Origin: JAGOFO01 sp964522105 | GTDB taxonomy: Bacteria; Myxococcota_A; UBA9042; DTJE01 | DNA: 64,000 nt | Direction: 5' to 3' | NCBI GenBank assembly: GCA_964522105.1 | Contig: CAZFVA010000013.1 | Location: 20,974-84,973 of the forward strand | Part shown: positions 17,646 through 27,491 of the stretch, piece after piece | Numbering within the stretch: the first letter of the stretch is position 1 | How the letters are laid out: every line of letters starts with the position of its first letter | The notes under the pieces: generated by a model | What the model was told of the DNA's origin: nothing | The model's input: only the letters and a program-made list of their open reading frames with translations | Database searches by the model: none | Position numbers and translations under genes: made by a program

Positions 17646-19625
17646 TTGGTTAACGGGTCAACCGACGGAATATCAGAAGTTCTGACATCCATACTTCGTG
17701 GTGCCGCCAAGTTGCTTGGCTGTACTTCCGCAAACCTTGTGCTTCTGGATGAAAAAAGTGACAGCATCCGCGTCGTCGTGGCGACAATGGCTGCGATTCG
17801 TTATCAGATCGGCGAGGTCGAGGACCTTGTCGGCGCCGTCCAGAATGTGACGTTTCCATTGAGCCTCCTTACACATTCGTCGCTCGTCTATCGTGCATGG
17901 AAAGAGCGCACCGCAATGGAAACGGCTTCGCTGGCCGAGATTATCGGGCCTGAGGTCATGCCGATGGACGGCGTCGAGGCCGCGATGGAGATGCTTGGCG
18001 ACCACAGATTCTTTCTGGTTCCTGTAATGTCAGGAAGCCTGGCTTTCGGCGTCTTGATTTTTGAAAAACCCGGCCTTCACCCGTTCAGTCCTCAGCAGCG
18101 TGAGCTTCTGATCCGGTATGCGCAGCGGGTCGGTGAAATCATTGATATGCATTTGCGGGTTTCCATGTCCCCAGAAGGAAGCGGGATTGAAGGGCCCGGC
18201 GACACCACTGAAATAATCAGGTTTCTTTTTGATGTGGACGGGGTAATTCGAGGTCTAAGTACCGGAATATTGATGCAGCCCGACGGAAGTTTCTGTTTTC
18301 AGTATCGCGAAGGGGTGCCTGTCCTTGTCTTCCCGCCCCCTTTTATGCTGGAAGTTCAGGATCATGCGGTCGAATTTCTGAAATCTGACGACCCGGGACT
18401 TTCGCCTGTTCGTTTCCGACCTGCGACTGATATAAACCTGAAGGATTCAGGTTTCGACCTTCGCGTCGAAGTGTCCTTTTCAAGGCTTACAACCCCTGAA
18501 GGTGACCTGGCTTTTGTTTCGCTTCACGAGATCAGGGCGCGCCATGAACTTGCAACCCATCAGCTCGTCAGGATGGCTCTTGGCGAGGCGGCTCCGGTCG
18601 TTCTGGTGGGCCCCGACTACTGCATTACGTCTGAAAATGATGCCGCCGACCGTCTTTTTGGTTATGAAGACGGCCAGATGGCCGGGCTTGCGATCAGCGC
18701 GATTTTCAGGGATGTAGAGGATATCGGGGATCTGCTGAACAGCCAGATTATGGACCTGACCAGTGGGTATCATGAAGAATGCGCCCTTCTAAAGCGCATG
18801 GATGGCGAGTGTTTTCCGGGTTATGTCGAAGCCCTGCTGCTGGTCGATGCAGATGAAAACCTGATCGGTTATCTGGTCCGGATTCGCGAACAGTGGGCTC
18901 CGCTTGAAAAGAGCGGCGGCGAAGAACATCTGGTCAGGCGGGAGCGTCTGGCAACAATGGGTGAGCTCGGGGCACAGGTCGCGCACGAGATCCGCAATCC
19001 CATTCTGGCCATTGGCGCTACTCTGGAATCTTTGTCGGCAGATGTAACTGATCCATCTGACCGTGAAACTTTTGAAAGTCTGCGCTGTGAAATCAATCGT
19101 CTGGATATGCTGTTGCGCGACTATCTGTCGATGGCGTCCAGGCATAATGCATCGATTCAGCCTGTTGATATCCGCGAGGCTGTTGAAGACATAAGGCGCC
19201 TTCTATGTGGTGCTGCCAGATGGGGAAACCGTCGGCTGGTGTCCACAGTTCCTGTGAAATCGCTGGTCATGGCAGATCCCGATTCGATCAGGCACATCCT
19301 TTTCAATCTGATTCTAAATGCGATGGAAGCAACGTCTGCGGACGGTTTGATTACTGTGTCTGTTGATTGTGGCGAACGTGACATGGCTGTTTATGTTGAT
19401 GATGACGGTCCCGGTATTACCGAAAATCCCCGTGAAGTGTTCGAGCCGTTTTTTACGACCAAGAAAAATGGCACCGGGCTGGGGCTTACGGTCTGCAGGC
19501 GGATTGCGCAGATACTTGGCGGGGCTGTGTCGTTGCGAAATCGTGAAGAAGGCGGCTGTCGGGCTTCGGTTGTGCTGCCGGTGCCGACCGTGCCGCACAG
19601 TCCGGTTCAAGGGAGCCTGTTATAA
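17646..19625 (+). CDS. Soluble sensor histidine kinase (GAF-PAS-HisKA-HATPase, NtrB type)
   Basis: The protein has 659 residues. The TTG at 17646 is the only usable start after the upstream stop at 17622, and TGGGGA lies 7 nt before it. Residues about 8-165 resemble a GAF domain, followed by a linker region. A PAS-like domain lies at about 310-420. HisKA has His447 in VAHEIRNPILAIG. The ATPase domain shows the N box (LFNLILNAMEA), the G1 box DDGPGI, and FEPFFTTKKNGTGLGL. No membrane segment is seen, so it senses an intracellular signal. Its stop overlaps the start of the response regulator (TAATG), which is the obvious partner. Confidence 0.92.
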   Translation: MVNGSTDGISEVLTSILRGAAKLLGCTSANLVLLDEKSDSIRVVVATMAAIRYQIGEVEDLVGAVQNVTFPLSLLTHSSLVYRAWKERTAMETASLAEIIGPEVMPMDGVEAAMEMLGDHRFFLVPVMSGSLAFGVLIFEKPGLHPFSPQQRELLIRYAQRVGEIIDMHLRVSMSPEGSGIEGPGDTTEIIRFLFDVDGVIRGLSTGILMQPDGSFCFQYREGVPVLVFPPPFMLEVQDHAVEFLKSDDPGLSPVRFRPATDINLKDSGFDLRVEVSFSRLTTPEGDLAFVSLHEIRARHELATHQLVRMALGEAAPVVLVGPDYCITSENDAADRLFGYEDGQMAGLAISAIFRDVEDIGDLLNSQIMDLTSGYHEECALLKRMDGECFPGYVEALLLVDADENLIGYLVRIREQWAPLEKSGGEEHLVRRERLATMGELGAQVAHEIRNPILAIGATLESLSADVTDPSDRETFESLRCEINRLDMLLRDYLSMASRHNASIQPVDIREAVEDIRRLLCGAARWGNRRLVSTVPVKSLVMADPDSIRHILFNLILNAMEATSADGLITVSVDCGERDMAVYVDDDGPGITENPREVFEPFFTTKKNGTGLGLTVCRRIAQILGGAVSLRNREEGGCRASVVLPVPTVPHSPVQGSLL

Positions 19626-21046
19626 TGATTGAAGCCGATAACGCTTTGGAAATATTCAGGGTTCTTGTTGTAGATGACGAAGTTCTGTACGCCAGGGCGA
19701 TCGGCCGGGCGCTTGGCAGGAAAGGAATTCAGTGCGATCTGGTCCACTGTGCGCACGATGCGCTGGCCCGGGCGGCAACAGGACAGTATCAGGTTATTCT
19801 TCTGGACCATATGTTGCCTGATGGCGACGGGATCAGCCTTATTCCAACGATTCTGAGCAGGCTGAAGTCTGCTTCAATAATAGTAATGACGGCGTTCGAG
19901 GCGATTCCAAATGCGATTGCGGCAATCCGTAACGGTGCTGAAGATTATCAAGTTAAGCAGACCAGTATTGTCCCGCTTGTTGACGCTGTTCTGGAGATTC
20001 GTCACCGTCGGGAAGCTTATGCAGGCAGTTCCGGCGTCAGGACCGGCCTGACCGGTCGTTCGCCGGTAATGTGTAAAGTTGCCGAACAGATTGAGCGGGT
20101 AGCCAGCGGCAGAACTACTGTTTTGCTGACAGGGGAAACCGGCTCGGGCAAAGAGGTGGCGGCCCGCGAGATACACCGCCTGTCGGGAAGGCAGGACAAG
20201 CCTTTCGTTGCCGTGGACTGTACTTCGCTGCCTTCCCAGTTGATTGAGAGTCTGCTTTTTGGTCATGAAAAAGGCGCATTTACCGGCGCCGACCAGATGC
20301 GAAAGGGGGCTTTTCAGGAGGCCGGGGAAGGTACGATATTTCTGGATGAGATCGGGGATATGCCCCTCGAACTGCAGGTCAGGTTGCTTCGCGTCATCGA
20401 GTCCAGGACGTTCAAGCGCCTTGGTTCGGTCAAGGAACACCCGGTTGAAGCGAGGGTTATTGCCGCTACCAACCGGGATCTGGCCTTAGAGGTAGATGCC
20501 GGGCGGTTCAGGTTTGATCTTTTCCAGCGCCTTGCCGTTTTTCCGATTTATCTGCCCCCGCTTCGTGACAGGGGCGACGACGTCCTGCTGCTGGCCGGGC
20601 AATTTCTTGAAGAGATATGCAGGACGATGAATGTTTCGGCCAGAACGTTCTCGCGTGAGGTCGAGTTGCGTCTTATGGACTATGATTTTCCCGGTAACGT
20701 TCGCGAGTTGAAAAATATCATCGAGCGCGCGGTCATACTGACAGATGGCGACATAATCGAACCGATGCACCTGCCCGAACGTATGTTGAATCCATACCGT
20801 GATCTTCTGCCTTCAATTGAACCTGCCCTGATTACCTCGTTTTCAGCTTCAGAGGGGCAGGACAGTTCAGGCGTTGTTCCGCTGGGTTTTGCCCCGGGCC
20901 TTGATACGCTTGAAGGCCTGGAAGAAAAGCTTATCAGGCTGGTGCTGGAAAGGGCTGGTGGAAACAAATCTGAAGCGGCCAGACTTCTTGGAATCAGCCG
21001 GTTCAGTCTGTTGCGGCGCCTTGAAAAGCTTGGTCGGGAACAGTAA
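19625..21046 (+). CDS. NtrC-family sigma-54 response regulator
   Basis: The regulator has 473 residues. The receiver domain carries VVDDE, the phospho-acceptor Asp61 in ILLDHMLPDGDG, and VMTAFE. The conserved Lys is followed by Gln (YQVKQ) rather than the usual Pro. The AAA+ domain has Walker A GETGSGKE (about residue 172), the sigma-54 contact loop GAFTGA, Walker B GTIFLDEIGD and a sensor region (ATNRDL). A Fis-type helix-turn-helix with GNKSEAARLLGISR closes the protein. It should activate sigma-54 promoters by binding upstream sites. It is translationally coupled to the kinase. Candidate targets are its own promoter (17585) and that of the export operon (28269-28284). Confidence 0.95.
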   Translation: MIEADNALEIFRVLVVDDEVLYARAIGRALGRKGIQCDLVHCAHDALARAATGQYQVILLDHMLPDGDGISLIPTILSRLKSASIIVMTAFEAIPNAIAAIRNGAEDYQVKQTSIVPLVDAVLEIRHRREAYAGSSGVRTGLTGRSPVMCKVAEQIERVASGRTTVLLTGETGSGKEVAAREIHRLSGRQDKPFVAVDCTSLPSQLIESLLFGHEKGAFTGADQMRKGAFQEAGEGTIFLDEIGDMPLELQVRLLRVIESRTFKRLGSVKEHPVEARVIAATNRDLALEVDAGRFRFDLFQRLAVFPIYLPPLRDRGDDVLLLAGQFLEEICRTMNVSARTFSREVELRLMDYDFPGNVRELKNIIERAVILTDGDIIEPMHLPERMLNPYRDLLPSIEPALITSFSASEGQDSSGVVPLGFAPGLDTLEGLEEKLIRLVLERAGGNKSEAARLLGISRFSLLRRLEKLGREQ

Positions 21047-21082
21047 TCTGAGTTGTTGGCTGCCAAAGTCGGGGAAGTAATT

Positions 21083-22132
21083 ATGAAGGTGTTTCTGCGG
21101 GCGCTGGCCGTCAGTTCAGGGCTGGTCATGCTTATCGTTGTTGCCTTTCTGGCATGGGCTTCACTTGCATGGACAGATGATGAACTTCGTCAGGCCGAGG
21201 TCATTTCGATTGATTCTGCGCCTGCTTCGCCAAAGGTCTTTGAAAAGGGCATGCCTTTAAAGGTTATGGACTGGAATATCGGTTTCGGGGGCGGTCTTAC
21301 CGGTAACCCCACGGATCGTCACCCTGCTTCCGAGGTAAGCGCGAACCTGTCAAAGATTGCGGCTGAAATTCGTCGGGAATCCCCCGACATCGTGTTTATT
21401 CAGGAAGTTGACAAGCCTTCATCAAGGACCGGAAGGATCGATCAGGTGGAATACTTGTTGAAAAACACAGGTATGTCGCACGTCTGTTTTGTCGCGACAT
21501 GGAAAAGTAATTATGTCCCGTCTCCCATTTTCCCGTTGTCCGGTCATATCGGCCCGGTACATTCAGGGCAGTTGATCCTGAGCAAGTTCCCGATCAAGGA
21601 ATGTCGGCGTGTCCCGTTGCCGCAACCGCCTGAAAATAGCTGGTGGTACAACAGGTTTTATCTGCGTCGAGCACTCCAGCACGCGATAATCAAGGTTGAT
21701 GGAATTGGTGAGATGGATGTTGTAAATGTTCATCTCGAGGCGTTTTCAACGCCCAATCGTCAGCATCAGGCAGAACTGGCTGCAGAATATGTCGGCGGAC
21801 CTGGCGGTGACCGCCCTTTGATAATGGCCGGGGATTTCAACTCGCTGCCCCCGTTTTCCGTGAAAACACGTGGTTTCATTGATGAAGACATTGATTTCAC
21901 GAACGATTCGACCATCGAAACCATCCGGGCGATTCCGGGACTGCGCGAAGTCGTGATTGATGATGTCCGCGATGTGACTGAAAGCAGTTTTCACACGTTC
22001 CCGGCTGTTGAGCCAACCCGCCGACTTGATTATATTTTTTACCGGAATATGACTGGTTCAGTCTATGCGGAGGTGCCGCGAAAGGCCCGGTCTTCCGACC
22101 ATCTGCCTGTCGTGGCTGAAATAAGGCTCTAG
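21083..22132 (+). CDS. Membrane-anchored endonuclease/exonuclease/phosphatase (EEP) family protein
   Basis: The protein has 349 residues from the ATG at 21083, which has GGGGAAG upstream. An N-terminal hydrophobic segment (residues about 5-30) is either an uncleaved anchor or a signal peptide, so the enzyme domain is probably periplasmic. The EEP motifs are in order: DWNIG, FIQEVD, VNVHLEA, GDFNSLP, LDYIF and SSDHLPVV. The family includes nucleases, sphingomyelinases and inositol-phosphate phosphatases; export favours a phosphodiesterase acting on lipid head groups or extracellular nucleic acid, but this is inference. Its TAG stop shares the palindrome CTAG (22129-22132) with the stop of the convergent MMPL gene. 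Confidence 0.85.
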   Translation: MKVFLRALAVSSGLVMLIVVAFLAWASLAWTDDELRQAEVISIDSAPASPKVFEKGMPLKVMDWNIGFGGGLTGNPTDRHPASEVSANLSKIAAEIRRESPDIVFIQEVDKPSSRTGRIDQVEYLLKNTGMSHVCFVATWKSNYVPSPIFPLSGHIGPVHSGQLILSKFPIKECRRVPLPQPPENSWWYNRFYLRRALQHAIIKVDGIGEMDVVNVHLEAFSTPNRQHQAELAAEYVGGPGGDRPLIMAGDFNSLPPFSVKTRGFIDEDIDFTNDSTIETIRAIPGLREVVIDDVRDVTESSFHTFPAVEPTRRLDYIFYRNMTGSVYAEVPRKARSSDHLPVVAEIRL

Positions 22133-24759
22133 TCCTGCTGTTTGTACCAGAGCCGGTGTGCCAGCGTAATCACGACTACAGTAACCATCAATGAAAGGGC
22201 CAGCGCGCTGCCAATGCGAATAATCGGCATGACTCCGAACAGATACAGGGAAGCGGCCCCGGCAGACAGCGCGCACGCAAAGAACATCGGGTAACGGCTT
22301 GTGCTTCCAGATTCATCGTTCAAGTAGTCTGACAGGAATAGCCACGCCAGCGGGGCGATCAGGTAGATTGACGCCGAGTTCGGATCTGCATTAATACCAA
22401 ATACGCCGGACAGTGCGAATGTTGCCAGGGTGGCGGCCGCCCCCGCAGGAAGCACAAACAGGCGCGACGGGTTTCGCAGGCCGGTAAACATGACATAAAT
22501 GGCGGCAACCATGAACAGAAGCAGCGCCGCCATCTTCAGCCCTGTCATCAGGCGATCTTCTGAAACCTTTGTGAATGCCGGGTAACCGCTGATTGTAACT
22601 TCAAGCTGTTCAGAGCCGTCCGGTTCACCGGCCAGCAGGCTTGAAAGGATGCCACGGGCGCGCATCTTGAAGGTCTGAGGCGCATCAACTCCGGCGACAA
22701 GCATGTCGGTCAAGGTATTCGAGCCGTCTTCAATCTTGACGTTAAGCGCCCTGACAAGCATTGACTCTGCAAGCTTTGTGGCCATGTCGTCTGGATATTC
22801 CAGGGCTGTCCATGATGGCTGAGTCTTGATAATGGAAGCGATTTCCGCCGCATTCCTGCCAAGTCCGACCGCGACCGCAGTCCATTCTTCAGGTGTCGGA
22901 TTCCAGGGCGATTCTTCAGAGTCGATCCAGTCCTTCACAGACTTTATGACGGCCTCGTTATTGACCTGTCCCGCTCTGGCAGACCCGGCACTGACGACCT
23001 GATCAATGCGACCTTCGGGCAGGCGTACGTTGTATCTGTTTGAAATCGCTTTCAAGCGCAGCCTGGCTGCCTGCGGGCCGATTTCTGCTGAAGACGCGAC
23101 GGCATCTTCAACGACTTTAATCAGTTCTGCGTTCTTGTTTTTTGAATTGGCCGGCACTCTGATTGCCAGCATGGCTTCGTCGCGGTCGTGTGTTATCAGT
23201 GATTTGACTTCTTCGATGCCCGCGATGAAGAACATGATGTCGCGTACCTGTCCATCTGTCGGTGGAATCCAGTACGTGCCTGTCATGCCGGACGCAAGGT
23301 AGGCCAGCACTTGAGTTATTGACCGCACATCTGCGAATTGCCCGGACCCTTCGATAATGTCCGTGAACCGCATAAGCCGGTTCAGCGGCGCCGCTTTGCT
23401 GAAGTCGCCCTTGACGCTTACCTGCAGAATCTCGTTTCCGCCAAGCTTTCTGTCAAAGAAATCAACGCCTTTGCCGACGTCTTCTTTCGGTGAAAACATG
23501 TCTTCAAGTGATACAGCAAATTTGAAGTTGCTGATTGAAAATAGCGACAGGCCAATAACGCCGACCGCACACAGCATCGCGAATGCACGGACTGCGCCGC
23601 GTGCGTTCTGTCTTGACGGGACCGGGGTGGTAAGCTCCGGCGCAGGTTTCAGAAGCGTCATAATCGGGATGATGAACAGCACGGATGATACTGCCAGAAC
23701 TACGAATCCGATCGCCACGGCAAGGCTGAAGCCGTTCAAGAACGGAATTGAAACGTTTACGTAGTTAAGCCAGGCCGTAACGACGGCGAATCCAATGGCG
23801 GCCACAAGGAACATTGCGATCGATTTAATTGGAAAAAAGGTCTGCAGTCCGCGAGTCCGGCCCTCGGCAACTCTGGCAAATACCAGGGCGCCTAAGGTCA
23901 GAAGCAGAAGAGACCCGTTCAGCACCGGCATGGTAACGGGAATCCCGAGGATTTTGAGGGTCCCCAGCCACCACGCCAGCGGCAGAGCGGCGCACAGCAG
24001 TGTCAGCAGGAATGCGGCCGGTCGGCGCAGACCGATGAACAGAACTACGAACAGGGCTATTGCGAACACCGGGACGACCCAGCGCAGCGCATCAATGATT
24101 CTTTTCGACACCTGGTAGATGGCGAAGGCCGAGCCGAAGTAGTAAGAAGACAAAGGTCCGCGTTCTTCCTCGACGATGCTGATAATTCTGGCCGCCAGAT
24201 CTGCCGAATCTGCCCCGTCAGCAAGTTTGACCATGACGACGTAGGCCTTCATGTCGTGTGATATGAAGGCACCGGGAACCTGCGTATTGCCCTGAATCTT
24301 GCTTGCCAGCGCGTCCAGCCCTTCCTGGGTCGTCGGGACTGCAGGAACCAGATTGTCGACGTTTAAGGTGCCTTCTTCGTCAATCTCGGTGGCGTCAATG
24401 TTGATTACGCTTTTTGCTGACAGGACCCCGTCCTTTTTCATTTCCTCGATGCGTTTCGTGATTGTGGCGACCCGGGTCAGGCCTTCGGATGTCAATGGTA
24501 GTGACGGTTCTTCAAGGCCGATCATAAGATTGTTCAGGGCCCCGAATCTTGAATTCAGATCCTGCCAGAACGTGACTTCCTTGATGTCCTGCGGAAGAAA
24601 CGCGGTCGGGCTGTCGTCAACCTTCAAGGCCGGAAACTGGCTGAGCGTGATGCCGGTAATAACGGTCGCGACTATAAGCATCGCAATGCGTTTATTAACC
24701 AGAAAGTCGTGAACTTTTTCCCATGTATCACGGCACATTGCTGGAATTTGTCCGGTCAT
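22129..24759 (-). CDS. MMPL/RND superfamily inner-membrane exporter
   Basis: The product has 876 residues from the ATG at 24759, which has TGGAG upstream. It shows two halves, each with one N-terminal helix, a large periplasmic loop and a bundle of about five helices (for example near residues 24-44 and 230-420 in the first half). The early motif VDDSPTAFLPQD is typical of MMPL proteins that extract lipids or hydrophobic molecules, such as the hopanoid exporter HpnN. It is the last gene of a minus-strand set that also encodes a LolA-like periplasmic protein and a DUF1302-like outer-membrane protein. The set may move a lipid between membranes. The substrate is unknown. Confidence 0.88.
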   Translation of the reverse strand: MTGQIPAMCRDTWEKVHDFLVNKRIAMLIVATVITGITLSQFPALKVDDSPTAFLPQDIKEVTFWQDLNSRFGALNNLMIGLEEPSLPLTSEGLTRVATITKRIEEMKKDGVLSAKSVINIDATEIDEEGTLNVDNLVPAVPTTQEGLDALASKIQGNTQVPGAFISHDMKAYVVMVKLADGADSADLAARIISIVEEERGPLSSYYFGSAFAIYQVSKRIIDALRWVVPVFAIALFVVLFIGLRRPAAFLLTLLCAALPLAWWLGTLKILGIPVTMPVLNGSLLLLTLGALVFARVAEGRTRGLQTFFPIKSIAMFLVAAIGFAVVTAWLNYVNVSIPFLNGFSLAVAIGFVVLAVSSVLFIIPIMTLLKPAPELTTPVPSRQNARGAVRAFAMLCAVGVIGLSLFSISNFKFAVSLEDMFSPKEDVGKGVDFFDRKLGGNEILQVSVKGDFSKAAPLNRLMRFTDIIEGSGQFADVRSITQVLAYLASGMTGTYWIPPTDGQVRDIMFFIAGIEEVKSLITHDRDEAMLAIRVPANSKNKNAELIKVVEDAVASSAEIGPQAARLRLKAISNRYNVRLPEGRIDQVVSAGSARAGQVNNEAVIKSVKDWIDSEESPWNPTPEEWTAVAVGLGRNAAEIASIIKTQPSWTALEYPDDMATKLAESMLVRALNVKIEDGSNTLTDMLVAGVDAPQTFKMRARGILSSLLAGEPDGSEQLEVTISGYPAFTKVSEDRLMTGLKMAALLLFMVAAIYVMFTGLRNPSRLFVLPAGAAATLATFALSGVFGINADPNSASIYLIAPLAWLFLSDYLNDESGSTSRYPMFFACALSAGAASLYLFGVMPIIRIGSALALSLMVTVVVITLAHRLWYKQQD

Positions 24760-24810
24760 TTTTTGACTCCAGGCGGTCACCACAGAGGGTGGCTTCCGAA
24801 TTGGTGGATG

Positions 24811-25770
24811 CTACGGGGCCGTTCTGAACAGTGCCTTGTGGTCGGCTACCAGGGTTGCGCAGTCGAATGCATCGTCGACGCGCCTGAACTGGTATCCGGT
24901 GCCTTCCGTACCCGGCGCAACGGCGGCTCCGTTGTTGAGCAGTGGCTGATTTGCCCCTAGAACCTTTTCTTCAACCTCGAACGTCATGGCCCCGGTTATC
25001 CAGCGGCCGTCTTCCGACATGGTGCCTTCGTCCAAACTGAACTTAACGCGTTTGGCCATGTAGCGCTCGCCGGTGGTCGGGGCATCCCACAGAACAAGAG
25101 AAACGGCAATTGTGACGCCGGGATTTGTGTCGCTGTCGATGTCCGGGTAGTTGTCCAGATTTACGTCGGTCGGAAATGGATCATCGGCCCCGATGGTCCC
25201 GGCCAGGGCCCAGGTCCAAACAATTTCCTGAACGCTGACGGTATCGCCATTGGTTGCGACAATTACAGGGACCTCCGCAATCGCGTCCCGCAAAGCCGGC
25301 TTCGTGGTTGTCGTTGTATTGAAATCAGCCGTTGGTTCAACATCGATCAGTTCGTCGCAGAACGTAAGCGAAAGGCCGTCTGTCGTCTTTTCGGCAATGA
25401 ACAGGTCGGTTGTTGCCATCGGGCGCTCGCCAACCATCGGGACCGTCATGATGCCATTGGAAACCAGTCTTGCCGCCCATTTTCCATCAAGGCCCACGTA
25501 GGACACGTCGGGCCAGATTGTGTCATCAACGATGACGCCATCATTTTCGACCGGCAAATCGGTCACGACGTCAGTCTGAACGTTGTCTTCAATAATGTCC
25601 GTCACGATGACTTCACCGGATACGTCCGGCACATCGGGCGGATACAATTTGTCCATTCTGTCCAGTCCGTCAACGCCCCAGCCGCAGCCAATCTGGCTGA
25701 AGGCCGCGACAAGCGACATGACTGCGACAAGTCCGGGCAGGAGACCAATATCAGTCTTCACTGTTTTCAT
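24811..25770 (-). CDS. Lipoprotein with Asp-rich linker in the MMPL operon
   Basis: The product has 319 residues. The second of two close ATGs (25770) is chosen because TAGGAG lies 7 nt upstream. The signal peptide ends in SQIGC. Residues about 30-85 are Asp/Val/Ile-rich and acidic. The remaining domain has beta-rich character with VGLDGKWAARLVSNGIMTV and GRWITGAMTFEVEE, which look like a lipocalin-like or other beta-barrel scaffold, but I do not recognise the family. Its place between the outer-membrane protein and the MMPL pump suggests an accessory lipoprotein of the same export system. Confidence 0.8.
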   Translation of the reverse strand: MKTVKTDIGLLPGLVAVMSLVAAFSQIGCGWGVDGLDRMDKLYPPDVPDVSGEVIVTDIIEDNVQTDVVTDLPVENDGVIVDDTIWPDVSYVGLDGKWAARLVSNGIMTVPMVGERPMATTDLFIAEKTTDGLSLTFCDELIDVEPTADFNTTTTTKPALRDAIAEVPVIVATNGDTVSVQEIVWTWALAGTIGADDPFPTDVNLDNYPDIDSDTNPGVTIAVSLVLWDAPTTGERYMAKRVKFSLDEGTMSEDGRWITGAMTFEVEEKVLGANQPLLNNGAAVAPGTEGTGYQFRRVDDAFDCATLVADHKALFRTAP

Positions 25771-25780
25771 AATCATTCTC

Positions 25781-27490
25781 CTACCAGTTCACTTTTGCTT
25801 TAAAGAACACGACGTTGCGCCCTGATGCGAGCTGCCCGAAGCGTGACTTGTCCGCGTATTCCGGGATTATCATGCTGACGGCTTTAGCGGCGTCGATTTT
25901 CGTCAGGTCACTTACGTCCAGTTCCCTGGCCATTGTGGGCTGGGTAGGTCCGAAAAAGCCCATGTACCCGAGGCTCAGTTCAACTGCCGGGACGACTGTC
26001 CAGGTGACAGTTGGAAACAGCATGAAAGACAGGTCGTCGCAGTTCAGCGCTGATGTCAGCCTGATCAGCAACTCGTTGTCAAAGAACATCAGATCAAGGT
26101 TCGGGACAAAGTAGTTGTGCAGGCCGTACATGTCGTTGAATTCATCATAGAATCCGCGGACATACTGGACATTGATGTAAATCCAGTCCTTGTATGACCA
26201 GTCGGCGCCGATTGTAGCCTTGATGAACGGAGTCGTCGGCACGTTGACGTTTGAAGAACTGAGCAGCAACTTGCCGTCCAGGTACGTCCTGAATCCGAAG
26301 TTGACCTGTTCCGGGAAAATCAGCGCGGCCTCAGCAAAGAAGCCGGGAACCCACTTGTTTGATGACGAATACGAAAAGTCGGCGCCAAGGACGTGCATTC
26401 TGGGATAGTACGTTTCTGCCAGCACGTTGACGTTCAGTTTTTTCTTATCGTAGGCTTCGTAGTCGGTTACCGACGCCGTAGGTTCCGGGGCCTTGCCCGG
26501 GCTGACGATATCGACCAGACCCCAGTAAGCTACCGGGAACTGGAACCTGCCGTAGAAGTACGACAGTGAAAAAGTTACCGGGTCGATGTTGAACTGGAAT
26601 TTCAGTGCAGCCTGTGTGTTGGCGATGTCAAAATTCGGTGTCCATACGCCGACTTCCGGCTCGTTGATGCGCGCGTAATTGTTAAGAAGTGCGATGAATT
26701 GCTCGCGGGTGATCTTGCCTGATCCGACAAGCGCCAGGGCGTCGCCCATAAGGCCGTCGGGCAGAGCAGCCAGCAATGCATCGGTGTCGATGTCGCCAAG
26801 CCCGCCACCATTCATCATGGCGTTTGTGTCCATCGGCATGGCCGGGAAGCCGGTTACATTGCCGTTGGCATCGCGGGGAAGTGCGAACGCGTTCTTGGCG
26901 GATCGTGGAAGCTGGGCCGGTTTGAAAATAGGTTCCCAGACTGCCGTAATAGTCAGCCAGTCGGTCGGGTAGATGTTGATTTCGATCATTTCGTTCGGGA
27001 CTTTAGCAAAGAAATCGAGCGGGTCCGAAAAGTCCCTGGCGTTCAGGTTGTCGGTCGGGTTGAACATGTCGGCTGTGCCCCATGTCTCGATGACACGGCC
27101 GATCTTGAAGTCCATCTTGCTCCACGGAACTCCCTTGACCATCAGGTATGCTTCGTTCAGTTGAAAATCCCACGGGTCAATCGGGCCGCGTTTCGCCAGG
27201 TCTACCAGGTTGATTCCGTCATACAGGCCGTACAGGCGAAATCGGATATCTGTGACTATGGCGACTTTGCTGTTCGGGTCGATGCGAAGCTTGAAATTCA
27301 GGTCGTTCCGGTTTGTGTCAAAGCGGTAACCATCGCCGGGGACCGGGCCACGGTTGTTTTCCACGATGAAACTGACGTCACTCTGCAGGTACCCTGAAAA
27401 CGACAGAATATCGGTCCAGTTGGCGGATGCCGGAACAGATATCAGCACCGCAAGCAGGGCCGGCAGAACACAGGCAATCATTTTTTTCAT
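25781..27490 (-). CDS. DUF1302-like outer-membrane beta-barrel protein
   Basis: The product has 569 residues from the ATG at 27490; the longer upstream frame overlaps the preceding gene and lacks a signal sequence. A cleavable signal peptide (MKKMIACVLPALLAVLISVPASA) is clear. The mature part has alternating strand patterns and the phrases IGRVIETWGTADMFNPTDNLNARD and WLTITAVWEPIFKPAQLP, a signature of DUF1302-type proteins. The last residues (VVFFKAKVNW) end in an aromatic residue after an alternating strand, as in outer-membrane barrels. The ATG begins one base after the stop of the LolA-like gene, so the two are coupled. The likely role is an outer-membrane conduit of the MMPL system. Confidence 0.8.
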   Translation of the reverse strand: MKKMIACVLPALLAVLISVPASANWTDILSFSGYLQSDVSFIVENNRGPVPGDGYRFDTNRNDLNFKLRIDPNSKVAIVTDIRFRLYGLYDGINLVDLAKRGPIDPWDFQLNEAYLMVKGVPWSKMDFKIGRVIETWGTADMFNPTDNLNARDFSDPLDFFAKVPNEMIEINIYPTDWLTITAVWEPIFKPAQLPRSAKNAFALPRDANGNVTGFPAMPMDTNAMMNGGGLGDIDTDALLAALPDGLMGDALALVGSGKITREQFIALLNNYARINEPEVGVWTPNFDIANTQAALKFQFNIDPVTFSLSYFYGRFQFPVAYWGLVDIVSPGKAPEPTASVTDYEAYDKKKLNVNVLAETYYPRMHVLGADFSYSSSNKWVPGFFAEAALIFPEQVNFGFRTYLDGKLLLSSSNVNVPTTPFIKATIGADWSYKDWIYINVQYVRGFYDEFNDMYGLHNYFVPNLDLMFFDNELLIRLTSALNCDDLSFMLFPTVTWTVVPAVELSLGYMGFFGPTQPTMARELDVSDLTKIDAAKAVSMIIPEYADKSRFGQLASGRNVVFFKAKVNW

Positions 27491-27491
27491 T

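Noticed and set aside
17504..17767. N-terminal extension of the lipoprotein at 15980
   Set aside because: The 88 extra residues show no homology and would bury a clear signal peptide; the region also holds the kinase promoter and start.
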